Shown here piece after piece: positions 1-6,574 of a DNA stretch of 9,108 nt. How positions within the stretch are numbered: position 1 is the stretch's first letter; each line of letters starts with the position of its first letter. Location of the stretch: NCBI GenBank assembly GCA_012837565.1, contig DUQY01000013.1, positions 1 through 9,108 of the forward strand. Direction: 5' to 3'. The notes under the pieces are model-generated. The model was not told where the DNA came from. It was given only the letters and a program-made list of their open reading frames with translations, and ran no database searches. Source of the stretch: Bacteroidales bacterium (GTDB lineage: Bacteria > Bacteroidota > Bacteroidia > Bacteroidales > P3). The translations under genes were made by a program, and so were the position numbers.

Positions 1-455
1 AACAGCTTTACGGAGAAAGTGAAGGAAAGGACGGTAAGGGATTATTCCCAGCAAGTGTTTGCAATACAACAGACCTTCACTCTATGGGACAATATGTTCA
101 AGATGGGGAAAGGCTTATGTTTGAAACCATAGTTCATGTTGAAAATTCAGAGAAGAAAGTGAAGATTCCTTATGATGGGAATAATTATGATGGATTAAAC
201 TACTTGTCAAACCTATCTCTTACAGAAATAAATCATAAGGCAGAGGAAGGTACATCAATGGCACATATTGAGGGTAAGGTACCGCAAATTAGAATCAGTA
301 TTGAGAAACTAAACGAAGAGAATTTAGGAAAACTAGTATTTTTCTTTGAGTTTTCTTGCGGCCTAAGTGGATATCTATTAGGTGTTAATCCTTTCGACCA
401 ACCAGGAGTTGAGGCATATAAGAAGAATATGTTTAAACTCTTAGAAAAAAACTAA
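1..455 (+). CDS. pgi: Glucose-6-phosphate isomerase, C-terminal part (5' end outside window)
   Basis: The enzyme interconverts glucose 6-phosphate and fructose 6-phosphate in the cytoplasm (glycolysis/gluconeogenesis). The reading frame is already open at base 3 and runs to the TAA at 453-455, giving 150 visible residues; the gene therefore starts left of the window, and the ATG at 84 is an internal Met. The visible protein opens with QLYGESEGKDGKGLFPAS and then NTTDLHSMGQYVQDG, typical of bacterial PGI. Near the end it carries the PGI family signature, GYLLGVNPFDQPGVEAYKK, matching the pattern G-x-L-L-x(4)-F-D-Q-P-G-V-E-x-x-K, whose final lysine is the conserved active-site lysine. The protein ends shortly after this motif, as family members of this size do, so the 3' end looks intact. 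A terminator follows 27 bp downstream. The family call is very secure; only the N-terminal portion cannot be judged. Confidence 0.96.
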   Translation, partial: QLYGESEGKDGKGLFPASVCNTTDLHSMGQYVQDGERLMFETIVHVENSEKKVKIPYDGNNYDGLNYLSNLSLTEINHKAEEGTSMAHIEGKVPQIRISIEKLNEENLGKLVFFFEFSCGLSGYLLGVNPFDQPGVEAYKKNMFKLLEKN

Positions 456-482
456 AAAGAAAAAACAATATATAATAAAGAT

Positions 483-534
483 AAAGCCTTATATCAAATA
501 CCAAATTGTGGTTTAAGTGATTTAAGGCTTTTTT
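483..534 (+). terminator. Intrinsic terminator after pgi
   Basis: The left arm AAAGCCTTA (483-491) pairs perfectly with TAAGGCTTT (523-531). The stem continues through ATCA/TGAT (493-496 with 518-521), and an apical ACCA/TGGT hairpin (500-503 with 509-512) encloses an AATTG loop. The 3' arm runs into six T residues (529-534). Position, stem and T-tract fit a Rho-independent terminator for pgi. A near copy lies after the aldehyde dehydrogenase gene at 1992-2043. Confidence 0.85.
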
Positions 535-580
535 CTTTAAAAGCGAATTGACAGATTGATAAGCCAGAAAATAAAACCTA

Positions 581-1963
581 ATGAAAATAAAAGAAGATAG
601 TATTATAGACATTTTTGAATCGCAGAGAGAGTTTTTCTTAACAGACTCTACCAGAGGTTTAGACTTTAGGATAAGAAACTTAAAGGCTTTAAAAGAAGAG
701 ATAATTAATAACGAAAAAGCTATTCAAGAGGCTCTTTTCAAAGACTTACATAAGTCAGAAGAGGAAGCTTATCTTACAGAAATAGGTATTATTATTTCGG
801 AGATCAATCAGAATATTAAGAAACTAAGGGGATGGGCAAAACCAAGGAATGTTTGGTCTTCTCTTGCTTGTTTCCCATCCTCTGCTAAGATTGTTTCAGA
901 ACCCTATGGCGTTGTATTAGTTATCTCGCCATGGAACTACCCCTTCCAATTAGCTCTTTCTCCACTTATTGGAGCAATAGCCGCTGGAAATACTGCAATT
1001 ATTAAGCCTGCAGAATATAGTCCTAATACATCTAATATTATTAAGACAATCACTGACAAAGTCTTTAAGCCTAATTATATAAAAACAATTATAGGAGGGA
1101 AGGAAGAAAATCAAATCCTATTAGACCTCCCTTTTGATTATATATTTTTTACAGGTAGTCCTGTTTTGGGCAAAGTAGTAATGGAAAAAGCATCAAAACA
1201 TCTCACCCCAGTTACTTTGGAGCTTGGGGGAAAGAGTCCTTGTATTGTTGATCAAACATCGGATATTAAGTTATCTGCAAAGAGAATAGCATTTGGGAAA
1301 TTCCTAAATTCGGGTCAAACCTGTATAGCTCCAGATCATATTTTTATTCATAAAAGCATTAAAGATGAGTTTGTAAGTGAGTTTGTTATCGCAATTAAAG
1401 CGTTTTATTCTGACAATCAGGAAAGCTCTAAGGACTTTGGAAGGATAATTAATGAATTACATTTCAATAGACTGTCAGCCCTCTTGAAAGATGGAGATAT
1501 TATTTATGGAGGGAAAACAAATAAAGAAACGCGTTATATTTCCCCAACTCTAATTGAAAATATAAAGTTAGACTCAGACTTATTAAATTCTGAAATCTTT
1601 GGACCAATACTTCCAATAATAACTTTTGAAAATATTAATCAGATAATAGAATCAATAAGAAGGAAGCCAAAACCTTTAGCTCTATATGTTTTCTCATCTT
1701 CTAAGCTGACCCAAAACAAGATAATATCAAAGATATCCTCTGGTGGGGTATGTGTAAATGATACTATTATGCATATTGTTCCTGAGGATTTACCATTCGG
1801 AGGAGTTGGTAACAGTGGTATGGGTTCATACCATGGAAAGAAAAGCTTTGAAACTTTTTCTCATCAAAAGTCAGTCCTATTTAGGGGAACATTTTTAGAT
1901 GTTGCACTACGTTATCCTCCTTTTACTAAGAAAAAACTATCCCTTATTAAGAAATTAATCTAA
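581..1963 (+). CDS. NAD(P)-dependent aldehyde dehydrogenase, class 3-like
   Basis: This 460-residue protein should oxidise an aldehyde to the carboxylic acid using NAD(P)+. The features seen are SPWNYPF at 116-122 (with the conserved Asn119), Lys142 in IIKPAE for cofactor binding, the FTGSPVLGK nucleotide-binding turn from 190, the general-base Glu214 in ELGGKSP, the catalytic Cys248 in NSGQTC, EIFGP at 338-342 and PFGGVGNSGMG at 405-415. All key residues are present. The short N-terminus and the RYPP..KKLSLIKKL tail fit the class 3 (ALDH3/fatty aldehyde) branch, so medium- or long-chain or aromatic aldehydes are the likeliest substrates; this is inference. An in-frame TAA at 572-574 leaves the ATG at 581 as the first possible ATG. 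I see no Shine-Dalgarno or TAnnTTTG box upstream, so read-through from pgi or an unrecognised promoter in 535-580 is possible. The last codons overlap the opposing gene's terminator. Confidence 0.93.
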   Translation: MKIKEDSIIDIFESQREFFLTDSTRGLDFRIRNLKALKEEIINNEKAIQEALFKDLHKSEEEAYLTEIGIIISEINQNIKKLRGWAKPRNVWSSLACFPSSAKIVSEPYGVVLVISPWNYPFQLALSPLIGAIAAGNTAIIKPAEYSPNTSNIIKTITDKVFKPNYIKTIIGGKEENQILLDLPFDYIFFTGSPVLGKVVMEKASKHLTPVTLELGGKSPCIVDQTSDIKLSAKRIAFGKFLNSGQTCIAPDHIFIHKSIKDEFVSEFVIAIKAFYSDNQESSKDFGRIINELHFNRLSALLKDGDIIYGGKTNKETRYISPTLIENIKLDSDLLNSEIFGPILPIITFENINQIIESIRRKPKPLALYVFSSSKLTQNKIISKISSGGVCVNDTIMHIVPEDLPFGGVGNSGMGSYHGKKSFETFSHQKSVLFRGTFLDVALRYPPFTKKKLSLIKKLI

Positions 1964-1975
1964 TTAAGGGATAGT
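1931..1975 (-). terminator. Minus-strand terminator of the methyltransferase gene, inside the aldehyde dehydrogenase 3' end
   Basis: The inverted repeat ACTATCCCTTA (1936-1946) / TAAGGGATAGT (1965-1975) forms an 11-bp perfect stem with an 18-nt loop. Read on the minus strand, the second arm runs directly into six T residues (complement of the A-run 1931-1936), the order expected of an intrinsic terminator for the gene that stops at 2022. No T-tract follows on the plus strand, so it should be directional. The hairpin covers the stop codon and last codons of the aldehyde dehydrogenase gene. Confidence 0.72.
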
Positions 1976-1991
1976 ATATATTGAATAATTG

Positions 1992-2043
1992 AAAGCCTTT
2001 TATTTAAATGCTAACTTGTGTTTAGCGTGATTTAAGGCTTTTT
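1992..2043 (+). terminator. Plus-strand terminator of the aldehyde dehydrogenase gene, overlapping the methyltransferase 3' end
   Basis: The arm AAAGCCTT (1992-1999) pairs with AAGGCTTT (2034-2041), with an apical stem GCTAA/TTAGC (2010-2014 with 2022-2026) and a T-tract at 2039-2043. It starts 28 bp after the aldehyde dehydrogenase stop. The right half encodes the last codons (SLKSR and the stop) of the opposing minus-strand gene. The sequence closely resembles the terminator at 483-534. Confidence 0.8.
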
Positions 2044-2747
2044 ATTATTATATAAGCCAAGAGACTAAATACTGATAAGCCAATAAATACATAGTTGAAA
2101 TTGTATCTGCCTGTTGCTACTTGTCCAATTATATCAAATAAACAGAAGATTAAAGTTAAGGCAGCAAAGGAGTTTTTCTCACTTTTGATTGCTTTCATAA
2201 AGTTAAATGGTAGTGAAGGTTTCTTATAGTTTTTGAATCTTGGCAAAAAGGTTGGTACTGTATTTGCCCAGTTTAAGTATTTATCTCCAAACTTATCTCT
2301 TAGATATGCTTCTTCTGCATACATTATTCTTTCATAGTATACCCAGTAAACTAAGCAAAACACCAGTGCAAACCAAATATTTGCAATTAGAAGTGTTGCA
2401 GAAAGCCACATTAGGAAGTTGCCTAAGTATAGAGGGTGACGAACTATTGAATATATTCCTGTGCTATTAACTTGATCAGCTTTTTGTTCTGCGGTATTTT
2501 TGCCAGAAGTGTTTTCTGCAGCATGTCCAACAACATGAAGTCTAATAAACAAGCCTGTTAGTCCAACTAAGAGACAGAAATAATTATATAACTGTTCATA
2601 AAGTGTTTCTTGACCAAAGATAAATCCTTTATCCATTTCTTTAAGGATATATAAGCCTAAGCCAACAATTATTATAAATAATGGAAGGTAGCTTCTATAT
2701 TTGAAAAGCCAGTTACCTTGTTCTCGCATATCTTCTTTTAATGCCAA
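2022..2747 (-). CDS. Membrane methyltransferase, ICMT / phospholipid methyltransferase family
   Basis: This 241-residue integral membrane protein has about five hydrophobic segments (near 20-36, 55-72, 105-136, 195-212 and 216-236). The diagnostic block follows the second: GIYSIVRHPLYLGN (RHP at 103-105), then an acidic stretch from Glu139 (YYERIMYAEEAYL), FGDKYLNW at 153-160 and VPTFLPR at 164-170. In the ICMT-like family this region binds S-adenosylmethionine and carries the methyl-transfer site at the membrane face. The bacterial substrate is unknown; a lipid or small amphipathic acceptor is more plausible than a prenylated protein. The start is uncertain. TTG at 2747 gives MALKEDMREQGNW and lies 31 nt from the end of a good -7 box, the same distance as in leuS; an in-frame ATG at 2729 would give 235 residues. 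An in-frame stop lies a few codons further upstream. The last five codons lie in the opposing gene's terminator hairpin. Confidence 0.85.
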   Translation of the reverse strand: MALKEDMREQGNWLFKYRSYLPLFIIIVGLGLYILKEMDKGFIFGQETLYEQLYNYFCLLVGLTGLFIRLHVVGHAAENTSGKNTAEQKADQVNSTGIYSIVRHPLYLGNFLMWLSATLLIANIWFALVFCLVYWVYYERIMYAEEAYLRDKFGDKYLNWANTVPTFLPRFKNYKKPSLPFNFMKAIKSEKNSFAALTLIFCLFDIIGQVATGRYNFNYVFIGLSVFSLLAYIIIKSLKSR

Positions 2748-2777
2748 ATTCTTTATGTTTGATTATTTAATTCGTTG

Positions 2778-2785
2778 CAAAGATA
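2778..2785 (-). promoter_or_regulatory. Putative -7 box (TATCTTTG) of the methyltransferase promoter
   Basis: Read on the minus strand, TATCTTTG is an exact match to the Bacteroidota -7 consensus TAnnTTTG. It lies in the 40-bp gap right after the transporter stop codon (2788), so transcription would start near 2771, about 24 nt before the TTG at 2747. No clear -33 TTTG element is visible upstream, where the sequence is still transporter coding DNA. Confidence 0.6.
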
Positions 2786-2787
2786 AT

Positions 2788-3693
2788 TTATTTTACTTCT
2801 CTTTCCTCTATTAATTCTTCTTGGGTTTTGTTTTTCCCTTTTCTAACAATTAATATAACTGCTAAGATAATGATTATTACTCCAATTACAATCTGTAAAT
2901 TGATAGTCTCGTTAAATACTATTATTCCTATAATTATTGCTGTAACAGGTTCTAGTGGAGATAAGAGGGCAGTAATTGTTGAGCCAATTGCCTTAATGGC
3001 TAATATTAGAGTTAGGTTTGCAATAATTGTAGAGAAAACAGCCATTAATAATATATCTACTCCTGATGCAATTGAAGGGATAGGGCTTAGGCTTCCTCTA
3101 ATAAGACTTAAACCAAGGCAGATAAACATTGCAACCGTTATAACATAGAAAGTTAAGACGCTTGAATTAATATCCTTCATTGAAGATTTATTAACTCCAA
3201 TTATATACATACTATACATTAGGTTTGTTATGGTCAGAAGGAATATGCCATAACCACTTACTAAGCCAGTATTAGGTGAATAGGAGAGCAGGAATACCCC
3301 AAGAAGTGAGAGAGCAAGTGAGATATATATTGACTTTTGAAGCTTTTCTTTATAGAATATCCACATAAATATGGAAATCATAACAGGGAATTGAAATCCT
3401 ATTGTTGTGCCAATGCCTGATGGGATATAATCGTAGGAAGAAACTAGTGTGATACCTGTTAAACCATAACCTGCTCCACCAATTAGGACAATATCTCTAA
3501 TATTTTTTTTGCTTAACTTAAAGTTTGCCTTACGAAAAAGAAGGTAAGCTCCATAGATTATCATTGCAAAGAGAAATCTATAAAACATAAGTGTTTCTGT
3601 GCTCATCCCCTCTGCTTTCACAGGAATAGAGAATAAAGGAAGAGTTCCAAAGGTTATGGAGGAAATAAGTGCATATATTATTCCTCTTATCAT
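2788..3693 (-). CDS. EamA-type transporter of the drug/metabolite transporter superfamily
   Basis: This 301-residue inner-membrane protein has ten predicted hydrophobic helices (roughly 5-24, 34-53, 67-86, 92-113, 121-138, 144-166, 177-197, 212-232, 240-260 and 267-284) and a charged cytoplasmic tail (KGKNKTQEELIEEREVK). Two EamA halves are visible: the first contains YDYIPSGIGTTIGFQFPV around 87-104, and the second contains the characteristic LSPLEPVTA (244-252) followed by FNE at 260-262. Such proteins export or import small metabolites such as amino acids, nucleosides or sugars; nothing here fixes the substrate. I chose the ATG at 3693, directly before the first helix and 16 bp after the leuS stop. 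The frame could begin at a TTG at 3744, adding 17 residues and overlapping leuS, but that TTG lies in a TTTG promoter-like string and the added residues look like non-coding sequence. It is probably co-transcribed with leuS, at least in part. Confidence 0.9.
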   Translation of the reverse strand: MIRGIIYALISSITFGTLPLFSIPVKAEGMSTETLMFYRFLFAMIIYGAYLLFRKANFKLSKKNIRDIVLIGGAGYGLTGITLVSSYDYIPSGIGTTIGFQFPVMISIFMWIFYKEKLQKSIYISLALSLLGVFLLSYSPNTGLVSGYGIFLLTITNLMYSMYIIGVNKSSMKDINSSVLTFYVITVAMFICLGLSLIRGSLSPIPSIASGVDILLMAVFSTIIANLTLILAIKAIGSTITALLSPLEPVTAIIIGIIVFNETINLQIVIGVIIIILAVILIVRKGKNKTQEELIEEREVK

Positions 3694-3709
3694 TACATTA
3701 TTAGTCTTA

Positions 3710-6499
3710 TTAGCAGACAATATTGATGATTTTTTTAGGTACAAAGATTAACTTCTTAAGTTGTTTCCCTTCCATAAATCTCTTTACTTCTTCATTTGCT
3801 AAGACTTCTAACTCAATTTCTTTTGCTGGCTTATCTAATGGGAATTCCATTGTTATTCTCATCTTTCCATTAATAGAAACAGGGTAATTATAAGAGCTTT
3901 CCACAAGTAGGCTTTCGTCAATTTCTGGGAATGGAGCAAAACTTATTGTTTCCTTATGCCCTAATAAACTCCATAGCTCTTCTGCAATAAATGGTGCAAA
4001 AGGCGATATTATGATTGCAAGTTTTTCTAATATTTCTCTTTTATTAGATTTAAGGTCTGTAAGTTCATTAACACAAACCATAAAGGTTGATACTGAAGTG
4101 TTGAAACTAAAACGTTCTATATCTGATTGAACTTTTTTGACGGCTTTATAAAGAGCCTTATATTCATCTTTCGTTGGCTTTTCTTCTGATATACATAGGT
4201 TATTGTCCTTATCATGATATAGCTTCCAAAGTTTACGCATAAAACGGAAAACACCTTCAATTCCTTTAATATCCCATGGTTTTGATTGTTCCAAAGGTCC
4301 TAAGAACATTTCATAAAGTCTTAAAGTGTCTGCACCATAACGTTCAATTAAATCGTCTGGGTTCTGCACATTATACAAGCTCTTAGACATTTTCTCAACC
4401 TCAAAACCACAATGATACTCTCCATCTTCTAAGATAAACTCTGCACTTGCAAACTCTTCTCTCCAAGTTTTAAAGGCTTCAATATCTAATATATCGTTGT
4501 TTACAATATTGATATCAACATGTATAGGGTCAAATTCATAGTCTTTTCGTAAATTATAAGAAACAAACTTATTAGTCCCCTTAACTCTATAAACAAAATT
4601 AGAACGTCCTTGTATCATTCCTTGATTTATTAGCTTTTGATAAGGTTCGTCCTTAATACAAAGTCCTAAATCGAAGAGAAACTTAGTTATAAAACGAGAA
4701 TAAAGTAGGTGTCCTGTTGCGTGTTCACTTCCTCCAATATATAAATCTACATTTTGCCAGTACTCATTAGATTCTTTTGAGAAATACTCTTTTTCGTTAT
4801 TTGGGTCCATATATCGTAGAGAGTAGGCATTTGAACCAGCAAAGCCAGGCATAGTATTAGTGTCTAATGGATATGTTTCTCCATTAATAGTATAAGTCCA
4901 ATCCTTTGCTCTTGCTATTGGTGGCTCACCATCTTCAGTAGGCAAGTAAACATCAATATCAGGTAACTCTAAAGGAAGATCTTTTTCTTCGATGCTATAA
5001 GGAATTCCATCTTTATAATATATAGGAAAAGGTTCTCCCCAATATCTTTGACGTGAGAATATGGCATCTCTTAGTCTGTAATTAATTGTACTATATCCTA
5101 TTTCTTTTTCTCTTACATATTCAATAACCTTGTTCATAGCCTCCGTAACTTCCAACCCTGTAATAAAGCCAGAGTTAATGCAGTGACCATTCTTTGAATC
5201 TTTTGTTTCTGTCCAAGAGTTTACATCCTCTTCTTTTTCTCCAAGAGGAACAACAACTTGCTTTATTGGTAGATTGAAATGACGTGCAAAAGCAAAGTCT
5301 CTTGCATCATGACCAGGAACTGCCATAATAGCACCTGTGCCGTAGCCTGCCAAAACATATTCAGATATCCAAATAGGAATTCTTTCATTGCTTAATGGAT
5401 TAATAGCATAAGAGCCAGTAAATACTCCTGATATTTGCTTAACCTCTGACTGACGCTCTCTTTCAGAACGGGTCTTAGTCCAAGCTATATATTTTTCTAC
5501 CTCTTCTTTGTTTTCTTCTTTAGTTAAACCTCCAATTAATTTGTGTTCAGGACAAAGCACCATATACGTTACTCCCCATAGTGTATCAGGACGAGTTGTA
5601 AATACTTCTAATTTATCTCCGTTTTCACTTGTGAAATAAATACCTGCACCCTCACTTTTTCCTATCCAGTTCTTTTGTATTTCTTTTATAGAATCTGACC
5701 AGTCAAGCCCTTCCAATCCTTCAAGCAATCTATCAGCATAAGCAGTTATTCTCAAACTCCATTGACTCATAGACTTTTTCTCAACAGGATAACCTCCACG
5801 AACAGAAGCACCGTTAACAACCTCGTCATTTGCTAATACAGTACCTAATTTAGGACACCAGTTAACCATGGAGTTAGAAATATAAGCTAAACGATAGTTC
5901 ATTAGAATATCAGATTTCTCTTTTTCCGTATATCTCTTCCAATCATCAGCAGAGAAGTCCATTGGTTTTGAACAAGAAACATTAAGCTTATTAGCTTCGC
6001 CCTTTTCGAAAGCAGAAATAAGTTCTTTAATTGGTCTTGCCTTATTTGTATCGAAGCAATAATAGGAATTGAATAATTGTATAAAGCACCATTGGGTCCA
6101 TTTATAATAATTAGGATCTGAAGTCCTAACCTCTCTATCCCAATCGTAGGAAAGACCAATATTATCTAATTGATCCTTATATCTCTTAATATTAATTTCG
6201 GTAGTAATTGCAGGATGCTGTCCTGTTTCAATAGCATATTGTTCAGCAGGAAGCCCGTAGGCATCGAATCCCATAGGATGTAATACATTGAAGCCATTAA
6301 GACGCTTATATCTTGAATATATATCGGATGCTATATACCCTAGTGGATGCCCAACATGTAGTCCAGCACCAGAGGGATAGGGGAACATATCCAATACATA
6401 GTATTTTGGTTTAGAATAATCTATCGTAGCAGAAAAAGTTTTGTTTTTTTTCCAATATCTCTGCCATTTAGGCTCAACTTCCTTAAAATTATAGTCCAT
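3710..6499 (-). CDS. leuS: Leucyl-tRNA synthetase
   Basis: This cytoplasmic class Ia synthetase charges tRNA-Leu with leucine using ATP. From the ATG at 6499 it has 929 residues. The HIGH-type motif is PYPSGAGLHVGHP at 40-52 and the KMSKS loop is at 703-707. The CP1 editing domain that hydrolyses mischarged tRNA carries the TTRPDT threonine-rich motif (301-306) and AVPGHDARD with its conserved Asp398. FSRQRYWGEPFP (481-492) and GGSEHATGHLLYSRF (589-603) are catalytic-core blocks. About 65 residues (634-700) are inserted between the core and KMSKS, a leucine-specific insertion I recall from Bacteroidota enzymes. The C-terminal anticodon-binding helical bundle and small C-terminal domain follow, so the gene looks complete. 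A frame-extending TTG at 6532 would add 11 residues, but it lies inside the -7 promoter box, so the ATG at 6499 is the start. No T-box or leader peptide is visible. Confidence 0.97.
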   Translation of the reverse strand: MDYNFKEVEPKWQRYWKKNKTFSATIDYSKPKYYVLDMFPYPSGAGLHVGHPLGYIASDIYSRYKRLNGFNVLHPMGFDAYGLPAEQYAIETGQHPAITTEINIKRYKDQLDNIGLSYDWDREVRTSDPNYYKWTQWCFIQLFNSYYCFDTNKARPIKELISAFEKGEANKLNVSCSKPMDFSADDWKRYTEKEKSDILMNYRLAYISNSMVNWCPKLGTVLANDEVVNGASVRGGYPVEKKSMSQWSLRITAYADRLLEGLEGLDWSDSIKEIQKNWIGKSEGAGIYFTSENGDKLEVFTTRPDTLWGVTYMVLCPEHKLIGGLTKEENKEEVEKYIAWTKTRSERERQSEVKQISGVFTGSYAINPLSNERIPIWISEYVLAGYGTGAIMAVPGHDARDFAFARHFNLPIKQVVVPLGEKEEDVNSWTETKDSKNGHCINSGFITGLEVTEAMNKVIEYVREKEIGYSTINYRLRDAIFSRQRYWGEPFPIYYKDGIPYSIEEKDLPLELPDIDVYLPTEDGEPPIARAKDWTYTINGETYPLDTNTMPGFAGSNAYSLRYMDPNNEKEYFSKESNEYWQNVDLYIGGSEHATGHLLYSRFITKFLFDLGLCIKDEPYQKLINQGMIQGRSNFVYRVKGTNKFVSYNLRKDYEFDPIHVDINIVNNDILDIEAFKTWREEFASAEFILEDGEYHCGFEVEKMSKSLYNVQNPDDLIERYGADTLRLYEMFLGPLEQSKPWDIKGIEGVFRFMRKLWKLYHDKDNNLCISEEKPTKDEYKALYKAVKKVQSDIERFSFNTSVSTFMVCVNELTDLKSNKREILEKLAIIISPFAPFIAEELWSLLGHKETISFAPFPEIDESLLVESSYNYPVSINGKMRITMEFPLDKPAKEIELEVLANEEVKRFMEGKQLKKLIFVPKKIINIVC
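3742..3749 (-). promoter_or_regulatory. Weak -7-like box before the transporter gene
   Basis: On the minus strand AATCTTTG differs from TAnnTTTG at the first base only. It lies inside the last codons of leuS, 49 nt before the transporter ATG at 3693, and could give the transporter an internal promoter. No -33 element is evident, and one mismatch in AT-rich DNA is easily met by chance. Confidence 0.25.
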
Positions 6500-6529
6500 A
6501 GAAATACATCTTATTTTAATTACAAGATG

Positions 6530-6537
6530 CAAATATA
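6530..6537 (-). promoter_or_regulatory. Putative -7 box (TATATTTG) of the leuS promoter
   Basis: Minus-strand TATATTTG is an exact TAnnTTTG match. The end of the box is 31 nt from the leuS ATG at 6499, so the predicted start near 6523 leaves a leader of about 24 nt, too short for a riboswitch. The sequence 17 nt upstream is TTTA (6555-6558), only a partial -33 match. The box lies in the 75-bp gap after the surface-protein gene and uncouples leuS from it. Confidence 0.65.
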
Positions 6538-6563
6538 CGATATAAATTTCTAATTAAATATCG
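6538..6563 (-). repeat. Short inverted repeat upstream of the leuS -7 box
   Basis: CGATAT (6538-6543) and ATATCG (6558-6563) form an imperfect palindrome between the expected -33 and -7 elements of leuS. It could be an operator, or a poor hairpin at the 3' end of the upstream gene, but it lacks a T-tract and the six-base arms are short for AT-rich DNA. Confidence 0.25.
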
Positions 6564-6574
6564 GTGAAACTAAT

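Noticed and set aside
548..576. TTGACA (548-553) followed 17 bp later by an AT-rich hexamer, resembling a sigma-70 promoter for the aldehyde dehydrogenase gene
   Set aside because: The downstream hexamer ATAAAA is a poor -10, and Bacteroidota primary promoters use the TTTG / TAnnTTTG pattern, which is absent here.
2240..2470. Plus-strand open frame of 76 codons inside the methyltransferase gene
   Set aside because: It lies entirely antisense to a gene with clear family motifs, and the translation has no recognisable motif; a shadow frame.
2828..3148. Plus-strand open frame of 106 codons inside the transporter gene
   Set aside because: It is antisense to transmembrane-helix codons, which routinely yield hydrophobic mirror frames; no independent start or promoter signal is seen.
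3751..3770. AACTT/AAGTT hairpin near the end of leuS
   Set aside because: The stem is five base pairs of AT-rich sequence without a T-tract on the minus strand, too weak to call a terminator.
5902..6159. Minus-strand 85-codon frame inside leuS in another frame
   Set aside because: It overlaps the well-supported leuS coding sequence completely and shows no motif of its own.
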